Positions 16,520 to 25,646 of a stretch of DNA of 64,000 bases are shown here, in pieces; the stretch's first letter is position 1, and each line of letters opens with the position of its first letter. Under the pieces are notes generated by a model. The model saw only the letters and a program-made list of their open reading frames with translations. It searched no databases and had not been told where the DNA came from. The position numbers and the translations under genes are program-made. The stretch covers positions 1-64,000 of the forward strand of contig NZ_CYPR01000196.1 of the NCBI RefSeq assembly GCF_001408515.1. Direction: 5' to 3'. Origin of the DNA: Jannaschia seosinensis (GTDB lineage Bacteria > Pseudomonadota > Alphaproteobacteria > Rhodobacterales > Rhodobacteraceae).

Positions 16520-16965
16520 CCGACACGATTCCCGCGCGCCTGGCCGCGCTCAAGACCACGCCCACGCCCGACCTGAAGAGGCAGTGGCGGGACCTGTTCG
16601 ACAGCGAGCCGCCGCCCTTCAACCGGCGCTTCCTGGAGTCCCGCCTGGCCTATCGCATACAGGAACTCACCTATGGCGGGCTGAAGCCGGAGACCATCCG
16701 GCGGCTGGAACGAATGGGCGAGGAACTGGACGGCGGCGACAGGACTAAGCGCGGCATCCGCGCCGATCGCGACCGCCCGATCACCGGCACGCGGCTGCTG
16801 CGCGAGTGGCAGGGCGTCGAACAAGTCGTCACAGTGACCGCGGATGGTTTCGAATGGCAGGGGCGGCCCTACAAGTCGCTGTCCGCTATCGCTCGGGCGA
16901 TTACCGGCACGCGCTGGAACGGCTGGACCTTCTTCGGGCTCAAGAACCACAGGGGGCGGACATGA
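16516..16965 (+). CDS. DUF2924 family protein
   Basis: Protein of 149 residues. The first half is helical (LAALKTTPTPDLKRQWRDLF, YRIQELTYGGLKPETIRRLE). The second half contains GTRLLREWQGVEQVVTVTAD and ends SLSAIARAITGTRWNGWTFF, the conserved end of DUF2924. This family is almost always found next to a large serine recombinase and is presumed to be its partner, possibly a DNA-binding directionality or accessory factor; the role is inferred. It overlaps the recombinase start by ATGA. Confidence 0.85.
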   Translation: MTDTIPARLAALKTTPTPDLKRQWRDLFDSEPPPFNRRFLESRLAYRIQELTYGGLKPETIRRLERMGEELDGGDRTKRGIRADRDRPITGTRLLREWQGVEQVVTVTADGFEWQGRPYKSLSAIARAITGTRWNGWTFFGLKNHRGRT

Positions 16966-18287
16966 CGAAGCCGCCGGATAAATCGAAGGTCATCCGCAAG
17001 CTGCGCTGCGCGGTCTACACCCGGAAATCCTCCGAGGAAGGGCTGGAGCAGGAGTTCAACAGTCTGCACGCCCAGCGCGAGGCCTGCGAGGCGTACATCG
17101 CCAGTCAGCGCTCCGAGGGCTGGGTGCTGATCCGCGATCAGTATGACGACGGCGGCATCTCGGGCGGGACGCTGGACCGGCCCGGCCTTCAGCGGCTGCT
17201 GGAGGACATCGAGGACGGGCTGGTCGATGTGGTGGTGGTCTACAAGATCGACCGTCTCAGCCGCTCGCTGGCGGATTTCGCCAAGCTGGTGGAGGTGTTC
17301 GACAGGAACGGCGTCACCTTCGTCTCGGTGACGCAGTCCTTCAACACCACCACCTCAATGGGGCGGCTGACGTTGAACATCCTGCTCTCCTTCGCCCAGT
17401 TCGAGCGGGAGGTGACGGCCGAGCGCATCCGCGACAAGGTCGCCGCCAGCCGGAAGAAGGGTATGTGGATGGGCGGGGTGCCGCCCTACGGATACCGGGT
17501 GGAGAACAGGAAGCTGCTGGTCGACGAGGACAACGCCGCGCATGTGCGCTGGATCTTCGCCCGCTTTCTCGAGATCGGGTCCTGCACCGAACTGGCGCGT
17601 CAGGTCGGCACGCGCGGCCTCCGGACGCCGCGTGGCAACCGGATCGACAAGAAGTACCTCTACCGGATGCTCAACAACCGCGCCTATATCGGCGACGCGG
17701 TTCACAAAGGGGAGAGCTACCCCGGCGAGCACGACGCGATCATCGACCGCGAGATATGGGACCGCGTCCATGCCATCCTGCAGGAGAGCCCGCGCAAGCG
17801 CGCCGCGCGCACCCGCGCCGACACCCCGGCGCTGCTGAAGGGGCTGCTTTTCGGGCCGGACGGCGCGGCTTTTTCGCCGACGCACACCCGAAAGTGCGAC
17901 AAGCTCTACCGCTACTATGTCAGCCAGACCGTGCTGAAGCATGGCGCGGGGGCCTGTCCGGTCGGCCGCGTACCAGCAGGCGAGATCGAAGCCGCCGTGA
18001 TCGACCAACTGCGCGCTGTCTTCCGCCAGCCCGAGATCGTGGCAGGTACATGGAAGGCGGCCCGTGCCCACGCCGACGGCATCACCGAAGCCGACGCCCG
18101 GACGGGCCTGCAGCAACTAGATCCGCTGTGGGACGAACTGTTCCCCGCAGAACAGGCGCGCATCGCGGCGCTGCTGGTCGAGCGAGTGGACATCGGCGTG
18201 GACGACCTGAACGTCCGGCTACGCGTGGACGGCCTCAGCGGCCTCGCGCATGAGATGCTGGCCGGCAGGATCGGAGAAGCTGCATGA
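16962..18287 (+). CDS. Large serine recombinase
   Basis: Protein of 441 residues. The N-terminal resolvase domain begins CAVYTRKSSEEG with catalytic Ser23, then YDDGGISGGTLDRPGL and VYKIDRLSRSLADF, all standard for serine recombinases. A Recombinase domain follows (MWMGGVPPYGYRVEN to YLYRMLNNRAYIGD), then a zinc-ribbon-type region with few cysteines (KCDKLYRYYVS, ACPVGRV). It would catalyse integration or excision through a 5'-phosphoserine intermediate. Its overlap with DUF2924 and with the next gene shows one unit. No att sites were identified. It may mobilise the neighbouring genes, or be the prophage integrase. Confidence 0.9.
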   Translation: MTKPPDKSKVIRKLRCAVYTRKSSEEGLEQEFNSLHAQREACEAYIASQRSEGWVLIRDQYDDGGISGGTLDRPGLQRLLEDIEDGLVDVVVVYKIDRLSRSLADFAKLVEVFDRNGVTFVSVTQSFNTTTSMGRLTLNILLSFAQFEREVTAERIRDKVAASRKKGMWMGGVPPYGYRVENRKLLVDEDNAAHVRWIFARFLEIGSCTELARQVGTRGLRTPRGNRIDKKYLYRMLNNRAYIGDAVHKGESYPGEHDAIIDREIWDRVHAILQESPRKRAARTRADTPALLKGLLFGPDGAAFSPTHTRKCDKLYRYYVSQTVLKHGAGACPVGRVPAGEIEAAVIDQLRAVFRQPEIVAGTWKAARAHADGITEADARTGLQQLDPLWDELFPAEQARIAALLVERVDIGVDDLNVRLRVDGLSGLAHEMLAGRIGEAA

Positions 18288-18679
18288 CCCGCGGTACAGC
18301 GGTCCCCGACACGGTGACGCTCCACGTCCCATTTCGGTTTGTGAAGCGTGGCGGGCGGAAGGAAATGCATTTGCCGGAAGGCGCTACGCACTCGCGGCAG
18401 ACCGACAACGCGCTGGTCAAGGCGCTGGCCCGCGCCTTCCGCTGGAAGCGCATGCTGGAGTCGGGGGATTTTACCACCATCGCCGAACTGGCCGAACGGG
18501 AGGGGCTCGCGCCCTCATACATGACCCGCGTCCTGCGCCTGACCCTGCTCGCGCCGGACATCGTCGAGGCAATCCTGGACGGAAAGCAGGGGCCGGAAGT
18601 GACGCTGGCAAGGGTACTTGAGCCGTTTCCGGTGGAGTGGGAAGCGCAGTGTCTCGACATGATCGCCCGCCGTGGTTAG
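18284..18679 (+). CDS. HTH protein of the recombinase module
   Basis: Protein of 131 residues starting MTRGTAVPDTVTLHVPFRFV. A ParB/KorB-like helix-turn-helix is seen at AELAEREGLAPSYMTRVLRL, followed by TLLAPDIVEAILDG, a common companion of that fold. The gene overlaps the recombinase stop (ATGA) and ends near the hsdR start. The likely role is DNA binding, perhaps regulating or assisting recombination; this is inferred from the fold and context. Confidence 0.75.
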   Translation: MTRGTAVPDTVTLHVPFRFVKRGGRKEMHLPEGATHSRQTDNALVKALARAFRWKRMLESGDFTTIAELAEREGLAPSYMTRVLRLTLLAPDIVEAILDGKQGPEVTLARVLEPFPVEWEAQCLDMIARRG

Positions 18680-18740
18680 TTCTTGGGCGGCGCTTCCGCT
18701 CCGAAATTGGCGGCGGCACAACGGCAGATTCGGCGAGAAA

Positions 18741-21707
18741 ATGACAAAAGAATTGGAAATTGAGAAGGAGCTGATAAATAAACTTGAGGGACTCAAGTAT
18801 GTTCTGAGAGACAATATTAGGGATCGCGGCGCGCTTGAGAATAATTTCCGCGAAAAGTTTGAATCACTAAATCGAGTCCAGCTCACAGACAACGAGTTTG
18901 AGCGCCTTCTCGAGAAAATGGTAACGCCTGACGTGTTTGAAAATGCTGAGCGGCTCCGTAATCGCAATACCTTCGAGCGGGAAGACGGTACTCCACTTCA
19001 TTACCAGCTCGTGAACCTGAAAGACTGGTGCAAGAACACATTTGAGATCGTCAACCAGCTGCGCATCAATACCAAGAGCAGCCATCATCGCTACGACGTC
19101 ATACTCCTGGTCAACGGCCTTCCGCTCGTTCAGATCGAACTGAAATCGTTGCAGGTCTCACCACGGCGCGCGATGCAACAGATCATCGATTACCGCAATG
19201 ATCCGGGGAACGGCTACACGAACAGCCTCCTCTGTTTCATGCAGCTGTTCATTGTCAGCAATCGCAGCCAGACTTGGTATTTCGCAAACAACAACAACGA
19301 GCATTTCTCATTCAATGTCGAAGAGCGGTTCCTGCCGATTTATCGCTGGGCCACTCGTGACAACAGGAAGGTCCAGAACCTCGCCCAGTTCGCCGACCAG
19401 TTCCTGACCAAATGCACCCTGGCGGAGATGATCAGCCGCTACATGGTGCTCATCCAGAACGAGCGAAAGCTCATGATGATGCGCCCCTACCAGGTCTATG
19501 CGGTCAAGGCGATCGTCGACTGCATCCATGAGAACCGCGGCAACGGCTACATCTGGCACACGACCGGCTCGGGCAAGACGCTAACTTCGTTCAAGGCGTC
19601 AACGCTCTTGAAGGACAATCCCGACATCGAGAAATGTTTGTTCGTCGTCGACCGCAAGGACCTAGACAAGCAGACCCGCGAGGAGTTCAACCGCTTCCAA
19701 CCGAATTGCGTCGAGGAGAACACCAATACCGAAGCACTGGTGAGGCGCCTTCTGTCTGAGGATTACAAGAACAAGGTTATCGTCACCACGATCCAGAAGC
19801 TGGGCCTCGCGCTGGACGGGACGAACAAGCGCCAGTATCGCGAGCGGCTCGAGCCTCTGCGCGACAAGCGCGTGGTCTTCATCTTCGACGAATGCCACCG
19901 CTCGCAGTTCGGCGAAAACCACAAGGCAATCAAGGAGTTCTTCCCCAACGCTCAGCTCTTTGGCTTCACCGGCACGCCGATATTCGAAAAGAACGCCAAC
20001 GCGGTTCGGGTCGAGGGCGAGGAAGCGCGACTGATGACGACGCAGGAGGTCTTTCAACAGGAGCTCCACGCCTACACGATCACCCACGCCATCGAAGACG
20101 GCAACGTGTTGCGCTTCCATGTGGACTACTTCAAGCCCGAGGGCGCACCCATCAAGCCCGGTGAGACGCTGGCCAAGCGGGCGGTGGTCGAGGCAATCCT
20201 CCACAAGCACGACGCCGCCACCAACCAGCGCAAGTTCAACGCTCTCTTCGCTACCGCCAAGATCGACGACGCGATCGAGTATTTCCACCTGTTCAAGGAA
20301 ATCCAGGCCGAGCGCGCCGCGGCGCTCGAGGACTTCATCCCCCTCAACATCGCCTGCGTCTTCTCACCCCCGGCCGAGGGCAACCGCGACGTCGCCCAGT
20401 TGCAGGAGGACCTGCCGCAGGAGCTGAAAGACAACAAGGTCGAGCCGAACCGCAAGAAGGAGGCGCTGGCCGAGATCATCGACGACTACAACGCCCGCTA
20501 CGGCGCCAACCACCGGATCACGGAATTCGACAGCTACTATCAGGACGTGCAGCAACGGATAAAGGATCAGAAATATCCCAACTCCGACCTGCCGCGCGAC
20601 AAGAAGATCGATATCACCCTTGTCGTCGACATGCTGCTGACGGGCTTCGACTCGGCCTATCTGAACACGCTCTACATCGACAAGAACCTGAAGTATCACG
20701 GCCTGATCCAGGGCTTTTCGCGCACCAACCGGGTGCTGAACGACTCCAAGCCCTACGGCAACGTGCTCGATTTTCGCGCCCAGAAGGACGCCGTGGACGA
20801 GGCCATCGCCCTCTTCTCGGGCGAGGCGCCGGACCGCGCCCGCGAGGTCTGGCTGGTCGATCCCGCGCCCAAGGTCATCGAGAAGCTGGCTGAGGCCACC
20901 CGCAAGTTCGCCGGTTTCATGGCCTCGCAAGGGGTCGAGCCCCGCCCCGAGGACGTCGCCAATCTCAAGGGCGACGAGGCGCGGGCGGGCTTCATCGAAC
21001 GTTTCAAGGAGGTGCGGCGGCTGACCACCCAGCTCGACCAGTACACCGACCTGACGCCCGAGGATAAGGCGAAGATCGAGGCGTTGATCCCGCGCGACGA
21101 TCTGCGTGCCTTCTCGGCCCAGTATCTGGAGGTCGCGAAACGCCTGCAGGAGCACCAGCACAAGACCGAGGACCCCGACGACCCGATCCAGCAACTGGAA
21201 TTCGAATTCGTGCTCTTCGACAGCGCGCTCATCGATTACGACTACATTATGAAGCTGATCGCGCGCTTCACCAGCCAGCCGCCGGAAAGGCGGAGGATGA
21301 CGCGCAAGGAGCTGATGGGCCTGCTCGCCTCCTCCGCCCGGCTGATGGACGAGCGCGAGGATCTGGAGGCCTATGTCGCCACACTGCACGAGGGCGAGGG
21401 CTTGAGCGAGGAGGAGATCCGCGCAGGCTACGAACGCTTCAAGGCCGCGCGGGAAGAGGAAGAGCTGGCCCGTATCGCCGCGGGGCACGATTTGCCCGTG
21501 GAGGCGCTCAAGGAATTTGTCGCGGGCATCCTGCGCTTCAACATCTTCCACCCCGACGCGCTGACCGAGCTTTTCCGCCCCAAGGGGCTAGGCTGGAAGG
21601 TGCGGAGCCGCGCCGAGCTTGCCCTGATGGAAGACCTGATCCCGCTTCTGCGCAAGAAGGCCGGCGGGCAGGAGATTTCGGGGCTGGAGGTCTATGAAGA
21701 TGCCTGA
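18741..21707 (+). CDS. hsdR: Type I restriction endonuclease, R subunit
   Basis: Motor and nuclease subunit of about 988 residues. The N-terminal nuclease has YDVILLV with Asp119 and QIELKS with Glu133 and Lys135, the PD-ExK pattern. The SF2 helicase contains HTTGSGKT (273-280), DECHRS (383 on) and FTGTPIF. The C-terminal third is helical, as for assembly with HsdM. An upstream GTG at 18672 is in frame, but ATG 18741 begins MTKELEIEKELINKLEG, matches the usual start, and has GAGAAA just upstream. DNA before 19100 is AT-richer than the rest, suggesting transfer. It overlaps hsdS by 14 nt. Confidence 0.93.
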   Translation: MTKELEIEKELINKLEGLKYVLRDNIRDRGALENNFREKFESLNRVQLTDNEFERLLEKMVTPDVFENAERLRNRNTFEREDGTPLHYQLVNLKDWCKNTFEIVNQLRINTKSSHHRYDVILLVNGLPLVQIELKSLQVSPRRAMQQIIDYRNDPGNGYTNSLLCFMQLFIVSNRSQTWYFANNNNEHFSFNVEERFLPIYRWATRDNRKVQNLAQFADQFLTKCTLAEMISRYMVLIQNERKLMMMRPYQVYAVKAIVDCIHENRGNGYIWHTTGSGKTLTSFKASTLLKDNPDIEKCLFVVDRKDLDKQTREEFNRFQPNCVEENTNTEALVRRLLSEDYKNKVIVTTIQKLGLALDGTNKRQYRERLEPLRDKRVVFIFDECHRSQFGENHKAIKEFFPNAQLFGFTGTPIFEKNANAVRVEGEEARLMTTQEVFQQELHAYTITHAIEDGNVLRFHVDYFKPEGAPIKPGETLAKRAVVEAILHKHDAATNQRKFNALFATAKIDDAIEYFHLFKEIQAERAAALEDFIPLNIACVFSPPAEGNRDVAQLQEDLPQELKDNKVEPNRKKEALAEIIDDYNARYGANHRITEFDSYYQDVQQRIKDQKYPNSDLPRDKKIDITLVVDMLLTGFDSAYLNTLYIDKNLKYHGLIQGFSRTNRVLNDSKPYGNVLDFRAQKDAVDEAIALFSGEAPDRAREVWLVDPAPKVIEKLAEATRKFAGFMASQGVEPRPEDVANLKGDEARAGFIERFKEVRRLTTQLDQYTDLTPEDKAKIEALIPRDDLRAFSAQYLEVAKRLQEHQHKTEDPDDPIQQLEFEFVLFDSALIDYDYIMKLIARFTSQPPERRRMTRKELMGLLASSARLMDEREDLEAYVATLHEGEGLSEEEIRAGYERFKAAREEEELARIAAGHDLPVEALKEFVAGILRFNIFHPDALTELFRPKGLGWKVRSRAELALMEDLIPLLRKKAGGQEISGLEVYEDA

Positions 21708-22884
21708 GGCCAAGCCCGGACCGGTGCCCGAATTGCGCTTCCCCGAGTTCCGCGATGCCGGGCCATGGGAGGTGAAGCGGTTGGGGGAGTTGGTCGAAAC
21801 GGTCACGCCGCCCAAGAAGCTACAGACCTCCGAATACCTCCCGAGTGGCAGGTTCCCGATCATCGACCAATCGCCCAGCGACGTTTGCGGGTGGACCAAC
21901 GACGAAACTGCGATGGTCCAGGCGGATTTCCCGCTGGTAGTCTTTGGCGATCATTCCTGCGTCGTGAAGCTGGCGAATGGCCCGTTTGCTCAAGGCGCGG
22001 ACGGGATCAAGATTTTGGCTCCAACTTCCGAAATTGAAGCCAGGTTCCTGTTCCTGTCATTGCAAGCAGACCCCATCGAGCAAAAGGGTTACAAGCGCCA
22101 CTTCTCCACGCTCAAGGAGAAGCAGATACCTTTTCCGCGCAAGGACACGGGCGAACAACAAAAGATCGCCGATTGTCTGCGGTCGCTGGATGATCTGATC
22201 CGGGCCGAGAAGCGGCGGCTCGAGGCTCTCAGCGCCCATAAGACGGGCCTAATGCAATGCCTCTTCCCCGCCATCGGACAAACCACCCCCCGCCTCCGCT
22301 TCCCCGAGTTCGAGGGGGCCGGCCCGTGGGAGGTGAAGCGGTTGGGGGACAGTGAAATTGCGCGGTTCATTCGTGAGCGCGTGGCCGCCGAAGACGTTCC
22401 TCTGGGACATTACGTGAGCACCGTGAACCTGTTGCCCGCTTTCTGCGGCTTGTCGCCGGAGCCTGAGAAACCGCCTGCCGGAAGCGCCATCGCATATCGG
22501 GAGGGCGATATTCTCATGTCGAACATTCGCCCGTATTTGCAAAAGGTTTGGGTCGCCGATCGCTCAGGTGGTGCATCGAATGATGTCTTGGTCGTTCGCC
22601 CAAGCAAGAGCGTCGTGAAGTCGTTCCTTAGCCAATTGCTGATGTCTGAGCGCTTCATTTCGCACGTCATGGGCGGCGCCAAGGGCGTAAAGATGCCTCG
22701 CGGAGATCTCGAGCAAATTCAAGATTTCGAGGTTCCCCTTCCGGCCAGACCGGAACAACAAAAGATCGCCGATTGCCTGACCGCGCTCGACGATCTGATC
22801 CGGGCGCAGGGCGAGACCATCGAGGCGCTCAAGACCCACAAGCGCGGGCTGATACAGAGGCTTTTTCCGCGGGAGGTCGGTTGA
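21694..22884 (+). CDS. hsdS: Type I restriction specificity subunit with two target-recognition domains
   Basis: Protein of 396 residues built as a duplicated unit. Each half opens with RFPEF, then AGPWEVKRLG, and closes with EQQKIADCL followed by a long helix that is expected to set spacing between half-sites. The first unit spans about 15-190, the second about 205-390. The two TRDs differ, predicting a bipartite asymmetric recognition sequence. It overlaps hsdR upstream and is followed by the PrrC-like gene after 3 bp. Flanking 23-bp direct repeats in the conserved segments could let the gene exchange domains. Confidence 0.92.
   Translation: MKMPEAKPGPVPELRFPEFRDAGPWEVKRLGELVETVTPPKKLQTSEYLPSGRFPIIDQSPSDVCGWTNDETAMVQADFPLVVFGDHSCVVKLANGPFAQGADGIKILAPTSEIEARFLFLSLQADPIEQKGYKRHFSTLKEKQIPFPRKDTGEQQKIADCLRSLDDLIRAEKRRLEALSAHKTGLMQCLFPAIGQTTPRLRFPEFEGAGPWEVKRLGDSEIARFIRERVAAEDVPLGHYVSTVNLLPAFCGLSPEPEKPPAGSAIAYREGDILMSNIRPYLQKVWVADRSGGASNDVLVVRPSKSVVKSFLSQLLMSERFISHVMGGAKGVKMPRGDLEQIQDFEVPLPARPEQQKIADCLTALDDLIRAQGETIEALKTHKRGLIQRLFPREVG
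22153..22775 (+). repeat. hsdS: 23-bp perfect direct repeat pair inside hsdS, 600 bp apart
   Basis: The same 23 bases occur at 22153-22175 and 22753-22775, coding for EQQKIAD in each conserved helix. A second pair of nearly the same length occurs at 21766-21788 and 22327-22349, coding for WEVKRLG. These repeats bracket the TRDs and provide homology for deletion, duplication or swapping of specificity domains. Confidence 0.8.
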
Positions 22885-22887
22885 GCC

Positions 22888-24015
22888 ATGGTTGAACCGC
22901 TGGCCTTCGACACGCTCGACGGCCTCGCCGGGCATCTGCGCCAGCAGATCGAGACGACAAACAAGAAGGTCACGCTCATCTTCGCCCATAACGGCACGGG
23001 CAAGACTCGGCTGTCGATGGCTTTCAAGGAGCTGGGCAAGACGCGCAACGGCGACGGCGAGGTGACTGCCCGTGACACGCTCTATTTCAACGCCTTCACC
23101 GAGGACCTTTTCAACTGGGACAACGACCTGGAAAACGACCGTGACCGCGTGCTGCGGATGAACCGGGATTCCGCGTTCTTCAATGGCCTCGACGTGCTGG
23201 AAATGGAAAACCGCATCCGCCCCCTCCTGCACCGGTATTGCGATTTCGAGTTCCAGATCGACTATGACGCGGGCACGGTCCTGTTCTGGCGCGAGACCGT
23301 GAAAGACGCCGACGGCAATGACGTGCCCCTTCCCATCAAGATCTCGCGCGGCGAAGAAAACATCTTTATCTGGTGTTTTTTCCTGGCCGTCGCCCAGCTC
23401 GCCATCGACGGGCAAGAAGCCTATGACTGGGTGAACTACCTCTATATCGACGATCCCATTTCCTCGCTGGACGAGAACAACGCCATCGCCGTTGCCGCCC
23501 ACCTGGCGCGAATGCTGAAGGATCAGGACCGGCTGAAGGCGGTGGTCTCGTCCCACCACACGCTGTTCTTCAACGTGCTGTGCAACGAGTTGAGCAAGCC
23601 GTGGCAGTTCTTCCTGGGTTGCGATGGCAGCGGCTGGCAGCTGCGCAACACGGGCCAGACCCCGCGCTTCTATCATGTCGCCATGCTGAAGGAGCTGCAC
23701 GCGGCCGCGCAGTCCGGCAAGCTCTACACTTATCACTTCACCATCCTGCGCAGCATCATGGAGAAGACCTCGACCTTCCACGGGTTCAACAGTGTTGGCG
23801 ACGTGTTAAAGCGCAACCCGGACGACGAGGATGGCACGCTGCATTTCCGCTATGTGCAGCTTCTGAGTCACGGGAGCTATTCGCTTTTCGAGCCGGTCGA
23901 GATGATCGAGGAGAACAAGCGGATCTTCCGGACAATTTTGGACAACTTCATGAACGATTACCGCTTCAACCCCGATCTGTTCCCGGTGGCTGAGACAGAG
24001 GAGACCGCCGCATGA
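22888..24015 (+). CDS. prrC: PrrC-type anticodon nuclease (tRNA-cutting abortive-infection factor)
   Basis: Protein of 375 residues between hsdS and hsdM. The ABC-like NTPase has P-loop FAHNGTGKT (32-40), the PrrC-like segment YFNAFTEDLFNWDNDLEND, signature SRGEEN (153-158), Walker B YLYIDDPISSLDENN (184-198) and H-loop SSHHT. The C-terminal domain has Arg288-x3-Glu292 and His328, close to the Arg320/Glu324/His356 triad of E. coli PrrC. PrrC normally stays silent in the type Ic complex and cuts the tRNA-Lys anticodon loop when phage blocks restriction. Start ATG 22888 begins MVEPLAFDTL; it overlaps hsdM by ATGA. Confidence 0.83.
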   Translation: MVEPLAFDTLDGLAGHLRQQIETTNKKVTLIFAHNGTGKTRLSMAFKELGKTRNGDGEVTARDTLYFNAFTEDLFNWDNDLENDRDRVLRMNRDSAFFNGLDVLEMENRIRPLLHRYCDFEFQIDYDAGTVLFWRETVKDADGNDVPLPIKISRGEENIFIWCFFLAVAQLAIDGQEAYDWVNYLYIDDPISSLDENNAIAVAAHLARMLKDQDRLKAVVSSHHTLFFNVLCNELSKPWQFFLGCDGSGWQLRNTGQTPRFYHVAMLKELHAAAQSGKLYTYHFTILRSIMEKTSTFHGFNSVGDVLKRNPDDEDGTLHFRYVQLLSHGSYSLFEPVEMIEENKRIFRTILDNFMNDYRFNPDLFPVAETEETAA

Positions 24016-25646
24016 CCGAACAGGACCAGACCAAGCTGGGCAAGACCCTCTGGGCCATCGCCGACCAACTGCGCGGGGCGATGAATGCGGACGACTTCCG
24101 CGATTACATGCTGTCCTTCCTCTTCCTGCGCTATCTCTCGGTCAATTACGAGGAGGCCGCAAGGGCCGAGCTGGGCGCCGACTGGCCTCAGCTTCCGTCT
24201 GGCGACCGCCGTTCGCCGCTGGCCGTCTGGTATGCGCAAAACCCCGAAGATACCGAGGAGTTCGAGAAAGTGATGCGCCGCAAGGTGCATTACGTCATCA
24301 AGTCCGATCACCTCTGGAGCTCCATCGCCGAGATGGCCCGCACTCAGAACGACGAGCTGCTGCACACGCTGCAGCAGGGCTTCAAGTTCATCGAGAACGA
24401 GTCCTTCTCGTCGAGCTTTCAGGGGTTGTTCTCGGAGATCAATCTCGACTCCGAAAAACTCGGCAAGAATTACCCGCAGCGCAACGCGCGGCTCTGCACG
24501 ATCATCCAGAAGATCAACGAGGGGCTTTCCGAATTCTCCAGCGGGCGCGACCTGCTGGGCGACGCCTACGAATACCTGATCGGCCAGTTCGCCGCCGGTT
24601 CGGGCAAGAAGGCGGGCGAGTTCTACACGCCCCAGCGGATTTCCGACATCCTGTCGGAGCTCGTCACGCTCGATAGCCAGGACCCGGCCTCCGGTAAACG
24701 TGACAAGCTGAACCGCGTCTATGACTTCGCCAGCGGCTCCGGCTCGCTCTTGCTGAACGTCCGGCGCCACATGCGCAAGGGCGGCATCGGCAAGCTCTAC
24801 GGGCAGGAGAAGAACATCACCACCTACAACCTCGCCCGGATGAACATGCTGCTCCACGGCGTGCGGGACACCGAGTTCGAGATCCACCACGGCGACAGTC
24901 TGGAAAATGACTGGGACATCCTGCGAGAATCAAATCCGGCGAAGAAGATCGAGTTCGATGCCGTGGTAGCGAATCCGCCCTTCAGCTACCGCTGGACGCC
25001 GACCGAGGAGACGGCGAAGGATTTTCGCTTCAAGAACTATGGCCTGGCGCCCAAGTCAGCCGCCGACTTCGCCTTCCTGCTGCACGGGTTTCATTTCCTC
25101 GCCAAGGACGGAACCATGGCGATCATCCTGCCGCATGGGGTTCTGTTCCGCGGCGGGGCGGAGAAGAAGATTCGCACCAAGCTCATCAAGGACGGCAACA
25201 TCGATACCGTGATCGGCCTGCCGGCAAAATTGTTCTATTCCACGGGCATCCCGGTTTGCATTCTGGTGCTGAAGAAGTGCAAGCGCACCGATGACGTGCT
25301 CTTCATCAACGCGGCCGAGCACTATCAGCCTGGAAAGCGGCAGAACACACTACTGCGCGAACACATCGACAAGATCGTCGAGACGTACAAACAGCGAAAG
25401 GAAGAGGATCTCTATTCGAAGGTCGTCAGCCTTCAAGAGATCGAGGAAGAGCACGACTTCAACCTCAACATTACGCGCTATGTCAGCACGGCAGAGTTCG
25501 AAGAAGAAGTCGACCTAGCTGCTGTCCGCCAGCAACTTGATGACCTGCGAAAACAGGTTCGATCGGCAGCCCAGCGGCACAACGGCTATCTGGAGGAGCT
25601 GGGCGTGCCAATGTTGCCATACGAACTTGAAAATGGATCAGATTGA
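24012..25646 (+). CDS. hsdM: Type I restriction-modification methyltransferase subunit
   Basis: N6-adenine methyltransferase of 544 residues. The N-terminal helical domain (LWAIADQLRGAMNADDFRDY) is typical of HsdM. The SAM-binding motif I is YDFASGSGSLLLNV (about 237-250) and catalytic motif IV is NPPF at 321-324. A C-terminal helical region mediates complex assembly. It starts with ATG 24012 overlapping the prrC stop, so M would be co-translated with the anticodon nuclease. With HsdR and HsdS it completes a full R-S-prrC-M locus, apparently intact. Confidence 0.94.
   Translation: MTEQDQTKLGKTLWAIADQLRGAMNADDFRDYMLSFLFLRYLSVNYEEAARAELGADWPQLPSGDRRSPLAVWYAQNPEDTEEFEKVMRRKVHYVIKSDHLWSSIAEMARTQNDELLHTLQQGFKFIENESFSSSFQGLFSEINLDSEKLGKNYPQRNARLCTIIQKINEGLSEFSSGRDLLGDAYEYLIGQFAAGSGKKAGEFYTPQRISDILSELVTLDSQDPASGKRDKLNRVYDFASGSGSLLLNVRRHMRKGGIGKLYGQEKNITTYNLARMNMLLHGVRDTEFEIHHGDSLENDWDILRESNPAKKIEFDAVVANPPFSYRWTPTEETAKDFRFKNYGLAPKSAADFAFLLHGFHFLAKDGTMAIILPHGVLFRGGAEKKIRTKLIKDGNIDTVIGLPAKLFYSTGIPVCILVLKKCKRTDDVLFINAAEHYQPGKRQNTLLREHIDKIVETYKQRKEEDLYSKVVSLQEIEEEHDFNLNITRYVSTAEFEEEVDLAAVRQQLDDLRKQVRSAAQRHNGYLEELGVPMLPYELENGSD

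Noticed and set aside
20364-21551. A 395-codon minus-strand frame antisense to hsdR
   Set aside because: Mirror of a strongly biased coding frame; no independent start or motif.
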